Assembly: GCA_963565915.1 (NCBI GenBank)
Contig: OY751488.1
Location: 1,860,001-1,924,000, forward strand
Direction: 5' to 3'
From: Entoloma clypeatum
Lineage: Eukaryota > Basidiomycota > Agaricomycetes > Agaricales > Entolomataceae
DNA length: 64,000 bases
Part shown: piece after piece, positions 23,016 through 33,566 of the stretch
Numbering within the stretch: position 1 is the first letter of the stretch
Layout of the letters: each line of letters begins with the position of its first letter
The notes under the pieces: model-generated
What the model saw: the letters and a program-made list of their open reading frames with translations, nothing else
The model's database searches: none
Told to the model about the DNA's origin: nothing
Program-made: the position numbers and the translations under genes

Positions 23016-24085
23016 CGACCTCTGCTCGTGTGATCGTAAATTGAAGACATGTCTTCATAATCTTGACAAGCTCGCATAGATGTTTGTATGGGACATAGTA
23101 AGTTTTGTCGGTGGCAGTAAAGTAGCTCCGAGACCATCTTGGAATTTGAAAAGAATGTTTGTAGGCAGGGAATCAAAGGAATATAGCAAAATATGTGGCA
23201 CGAGCGACAGCTGGGTCCTGATGAATAACAAGTTTGGAAACAATAGGGACATATGTCATGGTCTTCGTATTCGCCCATGAAAGCTATGCAGGAATTGACA
23301 CAACAATCCAAGTATTGGGGTTCAATACCTGAAAGAATTGCAAGTCGGTGCACAATGACATATTCGGAACTGATGCTTAGTTTATGATGAAAGCATAATG
23401 CATCTGATTGAAGGCAGTGCGGGGCATATTTGCCACCATGCGTAGCTTGAACACTCAAATATTGTCTTGGTCTTCCTTCCTCTGTAAGGACACTGTCACC
23501 TTTGATGTTTTTGTTATAATTATCTTTTAAAAGATGGAAGCAGTCAGACAATGTATGATTGTTCCAGAGCTCAGCAACATCTTCTGCTCCCAACATTTCC
23601 TCGAGTTCCCTAATCATTTTCTCCTCTGAAATTACAGCTTCAAATTCCTCATTTTCGTCAAATCTTTTCCAGTCATCGAACTCATCTTCATCCAAAGTTT
23701 CCGCTCCTTCAGATGGCAAGTCCAAATTGTCATTATGATCTCGGGAACCCTCAATCAATGCAGCATCCTCGTTGAACTCTTTGAATTCTGCTGATCCCCT
23801 TAATGATTCATTGTCAGAAGTTGCTGGAGCAGTAGCCCCATCGCCGCGAGCATGAAACATCAGGTACTTGTCCTCTGGGTCATCCAAGTCACCATCCGAC
23901 CCCTCATCATCTCCCTCGCATGTGACATCCCAATCCGAGGCAAGCTCCAAGTCAACTCCTACTGTACTAGCTCCTCCTGCCACTGGCCAATCGGAGTCGA
24001 CTATATCAGCACTGGTGCTGGATTGTGTTGAAGTCCTCAATTTCTTGTGAACCAAGGGTCCACCGATGTCTGAGTCATCATCCAT
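23016..24085 (-). pseudogene. Plavaka/CACTA-like transposase, N-terminal fragment
   Basis: A frame of about 357 codons starts with a long acidic region (DWDVTCEGDDEGSDGD and similar). It then has the block HCLQSDALCFHHKLSISSEY, the cysteine segment YLDCCVNSCIAFMGEYEDHD followed by CPYC, and YIPLIPCLQTFF. In Agaricomycete Plavaka transposases the corresponding region reads D-C-C-(I/V)-N-S-C-x-A-(F/Y) followed by C-P-x-C and a P-L-I-P-R-L-Q block, which is the basis of this call. The catalytic core would follow but is cut off by the F LTR. The frame runs a few codons into that LTR. Confidence 0.6.
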
Positions 24086-24741
24086 GGAACCATCCTTGGT
24101 ATCAATCTCAACAGAGCTTCCGCCACCATCGGAGGATGAAGATGATGGGATGTAAGTATTGGGTGGGACCCGACTATAGTGTTCTCTTCATGTCCATGTA
24201 GTCAGTTTCTTGCCACATAGCGGAGTACAATCATCACCATTTCCACAAATTTACTATTTGGGCTATTTAGAGCTAGTACGAGTGTCTATGAGGCCAAAAT
24301 AGCCAATAGTTCACTAGCCAAATAATCTAGGTCATATGCTTCAATAGTTCGTTGCCCGAGTGATGTCGACTAGTCGCCAAGGGACCCATAGTTCACTAGT
24401 GATCAGATGCTCACGAGTTTCAGGTTATTTTGGATGTTTAACTCAATTGATTAATTCATTGATACTGTAAGACTATCATTCCAAAATGCTACAGAAAGAC
24501 ATACAGTACACAGGTGTCGGCATGCTATAGGCTCAACGCCCACCATCAACTACTTCATTGAGGGTTGATCAAGGGGCCACCTTCATTGAGTGGACGAAAT
24601 CTTCTAAAGTTGTTTCAAACTCTGCCGACAACAGGCTGTGTTGATCCCGACTGGCCACTATTGCTTGACTGTCGCCATTGTTATCTGAATGCCCACCACC
24701 ACCTTCACAGCTCCCACTTCCCCCCCATTGCTTTACATGCA
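24086..24741. other. Non-coding remnant between Plavaka fragment and element D
   Basis: No gene. Segments AATAATCTAGGTCA and GTCGCCAAGGGACC (about 24320-24385) recur in diverged form near 50040-50095, so this is probably part of a dispersed repeat. Confidence 0.45.
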
Positions 24742-25247
24742 TGAGATCTCAGTGAGAGACACGTTGACGTGGAAGTGGTCGGACGACGTCGGAGTTGTGA
24801 CTCGGACACAGTACTGAGCTCGTCGAAGGGTAACGATGGAGGAAGAGCAGTAGATGAGGATGTCGTCGGCGTATTGTACCACAGCAAGGATCTCTGGCAT
24901 GAACAGGGAGTAGAGGAGTGAACTTTGTTGATATTCGAACTGAGGAACTACAGGTATGGTACGAGCTTAAATACCTAAATGATATTACTTTACGGAGATG
25001 GTCGGAGTAGGTCCGGAGTTGTGGCGTAAGTTGCCAGCGACTGTAACGAACATCGGAGATGTCGGTCAACGGACCATGCGAAAAGGCGATGCATAAGTAA
25101 ACGGGAATATGAATATGAAATGCATAAAGGCATGGAGTTATGAATATGAAATGCACGATGGCAATGTGCGGAGATGCGGAGGTAACGGATGTCCGGAATG
25201 TCGGACGACTATCGGAGTGGATCGGAGATTCGGAGACGGATATAACA
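24742..25247 (-). repeat. 3' LTR of Gypsy D, truncated
   Basis: It matches the 5' LTR from TGTTATATCCG (25247 downwards) for about 505 bp. The last ~200 bp are replaced by unrelated sequence. Confidence 0.85.
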
Positions 25248-25316
25248 GTATTCCCCTCTTAGGTCTGACACCCATGGAAGACCGCGAGAAAATAAACAAG
25301 GTCATGTGCTCTCGGT

Positions 25317-25323
25317 TATTTAA
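25317..25323 (+). promoter_or_regulatory. TATA-like box of the antisense gene (D)
   Basis: TATTTAA lies about 45 bp before the antisense ATG (25367), between the 3' LTR and the gene. The box TTATTTAAC is conserved in F; E has TTTTAAAA at the equivalent place. Confidence 0.45.
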
Positions 25324-25366
25324 CGGAGATGAGCGGCCCAAGGGTTTTCTTCCAGTTACCACCAAC

Positions 25367-26228
25367 ATGCCCCAAGACTCAAACACACAACCCGCGCGCT
25401 CCAGCGCCAACCTCGACGACTCCGAAGAGGAGCTCCTGCGCCGTCTGGCGCAGATACGCAAGGAGAAGGAGGAGGCGGAGGCAAGGAAGAAGGCCGAGGC
25501 CGAGAGGAGGGCGAGGGAGGCAGAGGCGAAGAAGAAGGCAGAGGCGGAGGCAAAGGCAGAGGCGGAGAGGAAGAGGGCGAAGAAGGCGGGGAAACAGAGG
25601 GCGGAGAGCGGAGCGGAGGACTCGGAGGTCTGGGGGAAGGCGTGTCAGGCCTGTGCACAGGCGAAGGTGGAGTGCAAGTGGCCATTGTGAGTACCCACTT
25701 TTTCATCTTCTTTTTCTTACTGACAGTCTCCTTAGGCAGGGGAAGGGCACCGCATGCCAGTGGTGTAAAGACGGCAAACGGGTTTGCCTGAAACCCGGCG
25801 AGACGAGGGCAAAGCAGAAACGGGGGAAGACGGAGGAGGCCCGAGTGGAGGTCGCGGGCCCGAGCGGGGCGAAAGGCTGCTGTGGCGCAGGGGTCACGGA
25901 GGAGCTCCGGGGGCTCCGGGAGGCTCTGGAAGAGAGGGAGGAGCAGTCAGCGAGGGTCGGTTGGGCGCTGCTCCGGCAGCTTCAAATTATGAACAACCAC
26001 CTCGCCTACCGGAACTTCCTGCTGGAGGCGGCGGCTCCGGAGTCAGAGACGGAGGACGGAGAAGAGGAAGAAGGAGAGGAAGAAGACGAGGAAAAAGACG
26101 AGGGGGAGGACGAGGGGTTGGCGGACGGGGAGCTTGTGGAGCTGCAAGCGGAGAAACGGAGGATGAGTCGGAGGACGACGGTCCGCCAGCCAAGAAGGCC
26201 AAAACCCAGTAGCCCCTCCCCCCTCTAA
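25367..26228 (+). CDS. Antisense Zn(II)2Cys6-type coiled-coil protein of Gypsy D
   Basis: It runs opposite to pol, starting 120 bp inside the 3' LTR. Exon 1 is 25367-25686 and the intron 25687-25735 (GTGAGT...CCTTAG, 49 bp, phase 2); exon 2 starts at 25736. The product begins MPQDSNTQPARSS and has a long Glu/Arg/Lys/Ala coiled coil. The cluster is CQACAQAKVEC, linker KWPLQGKGTA, CQWCKDGKRVC, which fits C-x2-C-x6-C-x5-12-C-x2-C-x6-8-C exactly. A second helical region (REALEEREEQSARV, LLRQLQIMNNHLAYRN) and an acidic stretch (EEEGEEEDEEKDEGEDEG) follow. The plain frame ends at 26228. An acidic/basic end (ETEDESEDDGPPAKKAKTQ, stop at 26212) conserved in F is reached only through a frameshift or a 32-nt GT-AG segment starting in GAGGGGTTGG. 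Role unknown; a DNA-binding regulator of the element or host is an inference. Confidence 0.7.
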
Positions 26229-26278
26229 TTTTTTGTTATTATTTTCTTTATTTTGCAATATCAATGTCTTGCGCGGTT

Positions 26279-28216
26279 CTATAGGCGTGATAAGGGGCCC
26301 GGTTTCTCCGGATACACGGAGTGGAAGTCCGCGACTAAGTCCATCGCGTGTTCGAGTTCCGTGGCGGGTAGCCAGGACTGTTCCTCATCGGTTCCTTCAT
26401 AGCCTAGCCAACGGACTAGGTAGAGCAGTTTGCAAGAACGCCGACGATCCAGTTTGGTGTCAAGGATTTCGGTGATTTCGTATTCCACTTCTCCTTCAAC
26501 GTCAATCGGAGGAGGCGGAGTTACTGTCTGGTTCAGAATGTCATTCGGAACAGATGGCTCCAGCATGGAGATGTGGAAAACGGGGTGAACACCACGTATG
26601 GTGTCCGGAAGTCGGAGGGTGTAAGAGTGTGTACCATTCCTGGCAAGGATGTCAAAGGGGCCAAGGTACTTTTCAGACAGCTTTTTGGAGGGTCGTGTAG
26701 TGCGGAAAAACTTAGCCTTCACAAAAGCTTGCTGTCCTACTTTGAGCGGAGGAGGCGGAGCACGCCGGAGATCGGCAGGGCCTTGATAACGTCATTGAGC
26801 TTCTAGGATTGTAGATTTGAGTTCTTGGTGAAGCTCATCCAGGTCTACGACGAATTGTCGGGCACGGGCGGATGCGAGGTCGCGCTCCGGATGGACGGAG
26901 AGGTTCGGATGATAACCTTTATTGGCGAAGAAGGGCGAGATCCCAGTCGTAGCACTCGGAGCATTGTTGTACGCGAACTCTGCAAGTGGAAGTAGCTCGG
27001 ACCAGTTGTCCTGCTGATAGTTGCAGAAGATGCGGAGGTACTGTTCCAAGGTTTGGTTGGTACGTTCGGTTTGACCATTGACTTCAGTATGGTAGCCAGA
27101 GGTGAAGTGCAGAGTCATGTTGAGGGCTTTTCCGAGGGAGCGGAAAAAGCAGGAGACGAACTCCGGGCCTCGGTCGGAGGTGACATGTTCCGGTACTCCA
27201 TGCTTGGAGAACACATGCAGGATGAACAAGGTGGCTAGATCTTCGGAGGTGCAGTGGATCGTAGTCGGAACAAAAATGCTTTGTTTTGTCATTTGGTCAA
27301 CAATAATAAGGATTGCGTCAAAACCGCTGGAGGTCGGAAGTGTCTCGATGAAGTCCATGGATATGGAGTTCCACGGAAGGTTCGGAACTGGGAGTTGCTT
27401 CAGCATACCATAGGGCTTGTGGCATTGGGGTTTAGAGCACATGCAAGTGGTGCAGGATTTGCAGTACTTTTTGACAAAGTCTCGAACACCAGGCCAAGTA
27501 TAATCTCGTTGAATGAGACTAACTGTCTTGTTCTGTCCGGGGTGTCCGGAGAGAATATGGTCGTGCTTGTTGCGGAGGGTGCGGAGCCAGAGGTTATCGG
27601 AGTTGGGGACGTAAATGCGACCACTATGACGGAGGAAACCGTCGGAGTCTATGGACCAGTGCGGTTTGGGCTCCTTGAGATGGTCGGCATAGATTGGGTC
27701 GGATGGCCGTGAGCGGAGGATGTCGGAGTGCAACTGTTCAATGTCCATTATGACTGTGGCACGGAGAACAGGGGTGAACAACTCCGTAGCTCAGAGAGAT
27801 GCGGACAGCTGTTCTTGGGAAAAGACTGGTCGGAAGTTGCTTGGATTTACCAACGCATAGTCACTATTCCCCTCTTTGGGATAGACGTCCCATCGTCTAG
27901 TCAAAGAGTCCGGCTTGGTACCGAGACATCCGGGGCGGAAACGAATCAAGAGATTGAACTGAGAGAGGAACTCGGACCACCGGGCTTGTCGGCCGGTGAG
28001 AACCTTTGTAGTGGCGAAGTCCTCCAGGTTCTTGTGGTCCGTGACAACGTCGATCGGAGCAGCGGAGCCTTCAAGGTAATGTCGCCATACCTTGAATGCT
28101 TCATGGATAGCAAGTAACTCCTTGTCGTGCATGTCGTAGTTGAGTTCTGGGGCGGTGAAGGTGCGGGAGTGGAACGCTACTGGGTGTATCTCCTCGTCGG
28201 AGGTCCGGATGGACAA
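26279..28216 (-). pseudogene. Gypsy D RNase H, integrase and chromodomain
   Basis: One frame from RNase H ([20 protein letters not shown]) through the HHCC zinc region (YCKSCTTCMCSKPQCHK) and integrase core (SISMDFIETLPTSSG, TSDRGPEFVSCFFRS, NGQTERTNQTLEQYL) to the GPFDILARNG/VHPVFHISMLEPS linker and the chromodomain (YEITEILDTKLDRR, YLVRWLGYEGTDEEQSW). It ends LGPLSRL-like at 26279. Two TGA codons interrupt it: 27791-27793, where F has CGA (20372), and 26792-26794, where E has CGA (46973). The chromodomain, which usually directs insertion to marked chromatin, is intact. Confidence 0.88.
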
Positions 28217-29530
28217 AATAGCACCAAGTGCGTAGTCAGAGGCGTCCGTCTCGATGATAATAGGTCGATCAGGAATCCAATGAGAATGTCGTCGAGGTAG
28301 ACCACCACTGTAACATTGAGGAGGTCACTGAAGATGTCATTCACAAATCGCTGAAAAGCAGCAGGGGCGTTGGATAGTCCAAAAGGCATAACAAGCCATT
28401 CAAATGATCCGTAACGAGTGCGGAAAGCAGTTTTCCATTCATCTCCGTCGGCAATGCGGACAAGATGATATGCATGCCGGAGATTGAGAGTGGTATAAAC
28501 ACGCGCTTTTCCGGCAGTGGAAAGGAGGTCGGAGATGAGCGGAAGAGGGTATCGATCCTTCTTGGTAACTTTGTTCAGGCCCCGATAGTTGACGCACAGG
28601 CGGAGGGAACCGTCCTTCTTTCGAACAAAGAGGACCGGAGCGCCGTGCGGAGAGCGAGAGGGGCGAATGAAACCAATGGCCAAATGTTCGTCTATGAAGC
28701 TTCGCAGGGCAGATAGTTTGGATTGTGAAATGGAGTACATAGGGCCAATAGGGGGAGTCGATCCGTCTTCTAACTCAATGCGGAGGTCATACGGACGATG
28801 CGGAGCGAGGGTGTCTGCTTTTGTCTTGCTAAAAACATCGGCAAAATTGTGATATTCCTCTGGGATATGGGAGAGGTCCGGAGGCTCCTCGGACATAGAA
28901 ATGGATTGGGCGGAGATCATGTGGTCGGAGAGGTGAATTCGGAAAGATTGGGCACCTGGAAGTTTGCAAGCGCGCACAAATGCGGCTGCATTTATCAATG
29001 CAATATTCGGAACAACATCCGGATGTGCCGGAGTCGGAGGTCGGAGTATCGGGAGAGGTCTGTGGAGGTAGCGGAGCTGACCTGGCAGAAGACGTCAAGG
29101 TCGGAGACTCCTTCAAGAGCTGTGGACGGAAAGTAATACTGCCCAATACCCAGTCAATCATAGGATTGTAGCGGGTGAGCCAGTTGTATCCAAGAACCAT
29201 AGAACAGGAGGAATCGAGCGGAGTCACGTAGGCTGTAATGGCCATATATTCACCAGAGAGAAAGTATACAGGGAGATCAACTGCCTGAGTAATGACGGAG
29301 TTGGACGTTCTGTCAAATAATTTAAGTTCAATCGGAGGTATGGAGGTGAAAGGGAGTTTATAGGATGAAGCATAACGGGAGTCAATAAAACAATGAGTAG
29401 AGCTGGAGTCCACAAGGGCGGCTATCGGAGAAGAATCGGAGATAAGCGGAGATGTAAGTCGGACACGGAGGGAATTGGGATCAGAAAGAGCGGAAGCATT
29501 GAGTAGAGCGGTAGGACAGATGGGTTCAAC
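28217..29530 (-). pseudogene. Gypsy D protease and reverse transcriptase, deleted
   Basis: The protease region has [14 protein letters not shown] (E has LIDSGSIHCFAD). It is followed by [17 protein letters not shown], then a frameshift near 29000. The RT continues as [20 protein letters not shown] to VVYLDDILI. Immediately after that motif, at 28279-28284, the sequence jumps to the stretch that in F lies 394 bp further on. Both F breakpoints carry CTCATT, indicating a microhomology deletion that removed the RT thumb/connection and part of RNase H and shifted the frame. Confidence 0.85.
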
Positions 29531-29568
29531 GCAGTCCTCAGGCCGTACAGAGTCCTGTGGACTGCCTG

Positions 29569-30726
29569 CTAATTTTTTGTTTCGTCCGTGGTCTTGGCTT
29601 GGGCAGCGCGTGCCTTAGCCTTAGAGGCGGAGGACGAAGACTTCAGGCAATCTTTCGCGACGTGTCCAGCTTTGCCACAAAACATACAGAGGTTGTTGTC
29701 AAAACGGCATTTGTGTTCCTCCGGAGTTAGCTTTCCGTCTTTTCCAAGTTTGTCGGAGATGTCGGACTTGGGAGCGGAGGAAGGCTTCGACTGTTTGCCC
29801 TGGTTCTGTGTCTGCAGTTTGGCTTTGGAGTTTTTATCGGAGTTTGCGGAGGGGGTTTTAGCTTCGGATTTGTCGGATTTGGATGCGGACTTGTCGGAGC
29901 GGGACTTCTCACGATGACATTCCCAGTGGCGAGCATCAATAGTCTGTGCTAGCTCCCTAAGTGCTGGTAACGTGCTTGGCTTTGCTTGAGTCCCAAGGAC
30001 ATCTTTAATCTGCTCTGCCAACCTGGAGTAGTACCGGTGATGCAGGGCGGAGCTGTCCCAGTGCGTTTTGGCAGCAAGGCGTGTGAACTGAATATCATAC
30101 TTGAGAATATGTTGATTTTCGTGCATTTTGAGATTGTCCAGAGAGTCGGCAGCATCCGCAACGGGGTCAATGACCCCGAATTCCGTGCGGAGTGTGCGGA
30201 GGAATGCAGACCAATCTTCGTACCAGTCCGGGGGGTTGTCCGGGTCCGGTTCAATGATGAAATGCTTGAAATAAATGAGAGCTGTGCCTTGGAGGAAAGA
30301 GATGGCGAGAGTGATTTTGGCAGAGTCATCGTCATACTCGGAGTTGTCATGGAAGAACAATGTGCATTGGAGGATGAACTGGTTCAGTTTCCAGGGATCG
30401 GAACCATCGAAGGTGTCCGGATCCTTAGCCTTTTTATGATGCTTGTGACCTTTGCTGCGTTTGAGTTCATTGGTCATTAAGAGGAAAGCATCCACAAGGG
30501 CTTGTGGGCCGAAAATATTCTGAGGAGACGGGGGTGCGGATTCTATGGGGGAAGTGGGGATCGGAATATTATGCGGAGGTGTGATGGGCTGAAAACCCGG
30601 AGGTGTCGGAGTAGTGGGAGTTACGGGGGATAGTTCTGTTAAACGTTGTTCAACATTTTGTAGAACTTGCTGCCTAGAAGTGCCAGCTTCTGCAGCTTTT
30701 GCTGTCTTGGTGTTTCGGAGTGCCAT
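29569..30726 (-). CDS. Gypsy D Gag with zinc knuckle
   Basis: Intact 385-codon frame from ATG 30726 to TAA. It has a Pro/Thr-rich N-terminus and then the retrotransposon Gag core ([40 protein letters not shown]). A Lys/Ser-rich stretch and the CCHC knuckle [14 protein letters not shown] follow near the C-terminus. It forms the virus-like particle and binds RNA in this class of element. Pol lies downstream in a different frame, separated from Gag by about 40-150 bp, so Pol must be made by re-initiation or recoding. Confidence 0.9.
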   Translation of the reverse strand: MALRNTKTAKAAEAGTSRQQVLQNVEQRLTELSPVTPTTPTPPGFQPITPPHNIPIPTSPIESAPPSPQNIFGPQALVDAFLLMTNELKRSKGHKHHKKAKDPDTFDGSDPWKLNQFILQCTLFFHDNSEYDDDSAKITLAISFLQGTALIYFKHFIIEPDPDNPPDWYEDWSAFLRTLRTEFGVIDPVADAADSLDNLKMHENQHILKYDIQFTRLAAKTHWDSSALHHRYYSRLAEQIKDVLGTQAKPSTLPALRELAQTIDARHWECHREKSRSDKSASKSDKSEAKTPSANSDKNSKAKLQTQNQGKQSKPSSAPKSDISDKLGKDGKLTPEEHKCRFDNNLCMFCGKAGHVAKDCLKSSSSASKAKARAAQAKTTDETKN

Positions 30727-30766
30727 GACTAGCAGGAATCCAAAAACGGTTTGAGTTTGAATATAC

Positions 30767-31478
30767 TGTTAAGTAGGTGAAAAGTCAGAGCTTCGTCGGA
30801 GTCCGTCGGAGGTCGGACGTAGGACTGAGACCGGAGTGGAACTCCGGAAATGCAGAGGAACAACGAAGGGGAGGGACATGGCTTCAACATATGTGTTGCG
30901 CCGCCGTTTGTTGGATAAGGTGTCCCAATTTCAGGAGGTCAGAGGAGAGGTCGGAGGTGCGGAGGTCCTCGGAGAGATCTCGGTGAGAGACACATTGACG
31001 TGGAAGTGGTCGGACAACGTCGGAGTTGTGACTCGGACACAGTACTGAGCTCGTCGAAGGGTAACGATGGAGGAAGAGCAGTAGATGAGGATGTCGTCAG
31101 CGTATTGTACCACAGCAAGGATCTCTGGCATGAACAGGGAGTAGAGGAGTGAACTTTGTTGATATTCGAACTGAGGAACTACAGGTATGGTACGAGCTTA
31201 AATACCTAAATGATATTACTTTACGGAGATGGTCGGAGTAGGTCCGGAGTTGTGGCGTAAGTTGCCAGCAACTGTAACGAACATCGGAGATGTCGGTCAA
31301 TGGACCATGCGAAAAGGCGATGCATAAGTAAACGGGAATATGAATATGAAATGCATAAAGGCATGGAGTTATGAATATGAAATGCACGATGGCAACGTGC
31401 AGAGATGCGGAGGTAACGGATGTCCGGAATGTCGGACGACTATTGGAGTGGATCGGAGATTCAGAGACAGATATAACA
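30767..31478 (-). repeat. 5' LTR of Gypsy D
   Basis: 712 bp, TGTTATATCTG...CTACTTAACA on the minus strand. The TATTTAA box (31204-31198) lies 31 bp before CAGTTCGAATAT (about 31173-31162). The bases after the LTR read GTATATTCAAACT, complementary to that segment with one mismatch; the F LTR version (AGTTTGAATAT) pairs perfectly. Confidence 0.88.
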
Positions 31479-32888
31479 GTGAGTTCGATAGCAGATTTGT
31501 TGTCGGAAAATAATGTGGTGGTGTCAAGAGTGGTGTCGAAAAGTTGGGAGAGGAGGGAACGAAGCCATAAAGCTTCTTTCAACGCATGTGTAATTGCCAT
31601 GTATTCAGCTTCGGTGGTTGACAGAGCGATGATTTCCTGCCGTTTAGCACTCCACGAAACGGCGCCGCCGCGAATCAGAAAGGCATACCCCAAAATGGTG
31701 TGCCTATCTTCCGCCATGCTGCCATCCACGTCTGCATATCCCGTCAAATCCATCTTCAACATCCCATAGCTCAACCACAGATCCATCGTGCCCTTCAAAT
31801 AGCAAAAAATGTGTTTTACGGCCTCCCAATGCGTGAGACCAGGTTTCGTCGAGAAACGCGAGATGGTTTGAACGGCGAAGGCTATGTCGGGACGAGTTCC
31901 GAGTGCTGCGTACATCAAGGAACCGACAGCTTCGTGATAAGGGATGTCACGCATTTGGGCAAATTTGGCAGTTGTTGACGGTGACTGAGCGGTGGTAAGT
32001 CAGATGTTGGTGTCCATGGGGATGGAAACGGGCTTGAGGTCTTGCAAGCCATACCGGCGGAGGATGGAGTCGATGTAGGAGCGCTGAGAGAGGTGGATAG
32101 TGCGGCGCTCTCAATTGTGTTTGATCTCGATGCCGAGCAACCAGTGGAGCTCGCCCAAATCGGTAATTTCCACCTGTTTTGCGATCTGGATCTTGAAATC
32201 AGCGCTCAGGGTCATCGATGTGGCAGCGATCGTACAGTCATCAACATGAACCAAGACAATAATGACAGCCCGACCTTGTTGACAGAAGAACACGGCCTGG
32301 TCAACATTGCAGCGCACAAATCCCAGGTGCTGTAACATGATTTCGACAAGGCGTTGATACCATCGACAGCCCGACTGCTTCAGGCCATACAGGGTTTTTC
32401 GGAGTCGACACACGAGTTTTTGGGAGGAGTTGGGGATGTGGTACCCAGGAGGTTGCTGCATGAAGATGATCTCTCGATCGGTGAGTTCTCCATTGAGCTA
32501 TGCACCTTTGATGTCGATCTGATGTATTTCCATGCCTTCATCGGCTGCCATCGTGAGAACCGAATGGATAGCCACCAGTTTTGCAACAGGCGCGAATGTG
32601 TCAAAATAATCGACGCCGGGTACTTGCGAAAAACCCTGCGCAACAAGGCGGGCCTTGTATTGAATGACATTTCCGGCAGCATCCTTCTTCGCGCGGAAAA
32701 CCCACTTCGATCCGACGATGTTCGCGTCCTCTGGAGCTTCGGTGAGTTCCCATGTTCCTGCCACACGAAGGGTCTCTAACTCCTCATGGATAGCCTTTTC
32801 CCATAACGGCCAATCAGGCTGTCATTTCGCCTCAGCCAAGGTGCGTGGTTCTAAAGCTTCCGCTTCGCTGATCTCAGCCGCCATCGCA
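31479..32888 (-). pseudogene. Copia C reverse transcriptase and RNase H
   Basis: It continues the reading interrupted by B at 38684/32893 (...MAADFVEEY joined to AMAAEISEAEALEP). It has WELTEAPEDANIVGSKWVFR, the RT core (QVPGVDYFDTFAPVAK, LYGLKQSGCRWYQRL, LVHVDDCTIAA) and RNase H (YADVDGSMAEDRHTILGYAF, LSTTEAEYMAITHALKEALW). The frame is cut at KSAIELT by the D LTR. Stops: TAG after QIDIKGA, TGA after GIEIKHN and further breaks. The RT catalytic motif is VHVDD. Confidence 0.88.
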
Positions 32889-32893
32889 TATTC

Positions 32894-33203
32894 TGTTGAA
32901 ACTTTTCCCATCATGTAGATTAGATTAGATTAGATTATATCACGTGACCTTTACATATCTTCATTACATACTTGTTTGGTTGGTACAAACAGTAGTACGG
33001 TATATAAGACCAGGAAACTGTCAATATCAACAAGTTGTCTCTTGACTCTTAACCAGCTCCATCGCTCTCACCAGCCTCAACCGCTCTCACTAGCCTTACC
33101 CCCTCCAAACCAGGTAAGTGACCATAGCGGTATCGTAGAGTACTTCCACTGTAGCTATGTTGCTCAGTACACCTGTGGCTAGCGCCCAGGTGGAACTTCA
33201 ACA
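32894..33203 (+). repeat. 5' LTR of Copia B
   Basis: 310 bp, same family as the A LTRs; contains TATATAAG near 33000. Confidence 0.93.
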
Positions 33204-33566
33204 GGTTATGGGCCCCGGATAGCAGAGGGACTTGGGAAACGCTGGCAACAGCGAGTACCTGCCCACTCTACCCTGGTTGGCAAAGAACCGATCGAAAGAT
33301 CTAGGTTCTGAGTCTTACTTCTTCACATATGAACCTGGGAACGTCATTACGACAAGTACCTGTCATGAGACGTCCCTAAGGGGATTGACCTAAGTACACT
33401 CCATGTGGAAACATTGATCGCACCTTATACACTTCTGACATATAAAGGGTTTCCCCGTGACCGCTATTCCTAAAGGGAATATGTCATAAGGAATCATTTA
33501 ATTGTTTTCTTGAATCATATTCATAACACATCACTGATTGGGAACCCTTTTTTAGATTCATCTACA

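Larger units (their letters stand above)
24742..31478 (-). mobile_element. Ty3/Gypsy chromovirus D with antisense gene
   Basis: Minus-strand element. 5' LTR 31478-30767 (712 bp), gag 30726-29569, pol down to 26279, antisense gene 25367-26228 (plus strand), and a 3' LTR truncated to 25247-24742. Flank GTGAG at 31479-31483 may be the target duplication, but the other end is lost. It is inserted in the RNase H region of Copia C. Pol carries a 394-bp deletion in the RT, at least one frameshift and two TGA codons; gag and the antisense Zn2Cys6 exons remain open. Confidence 0.9.

Noticed and set aside
25784..26212. 142-codon Gly/Arg-rich frame in D
   Set aside because: It is a shifted reading of the antisense exon 2; only its last 20 or so codons look genuine (shared with F).
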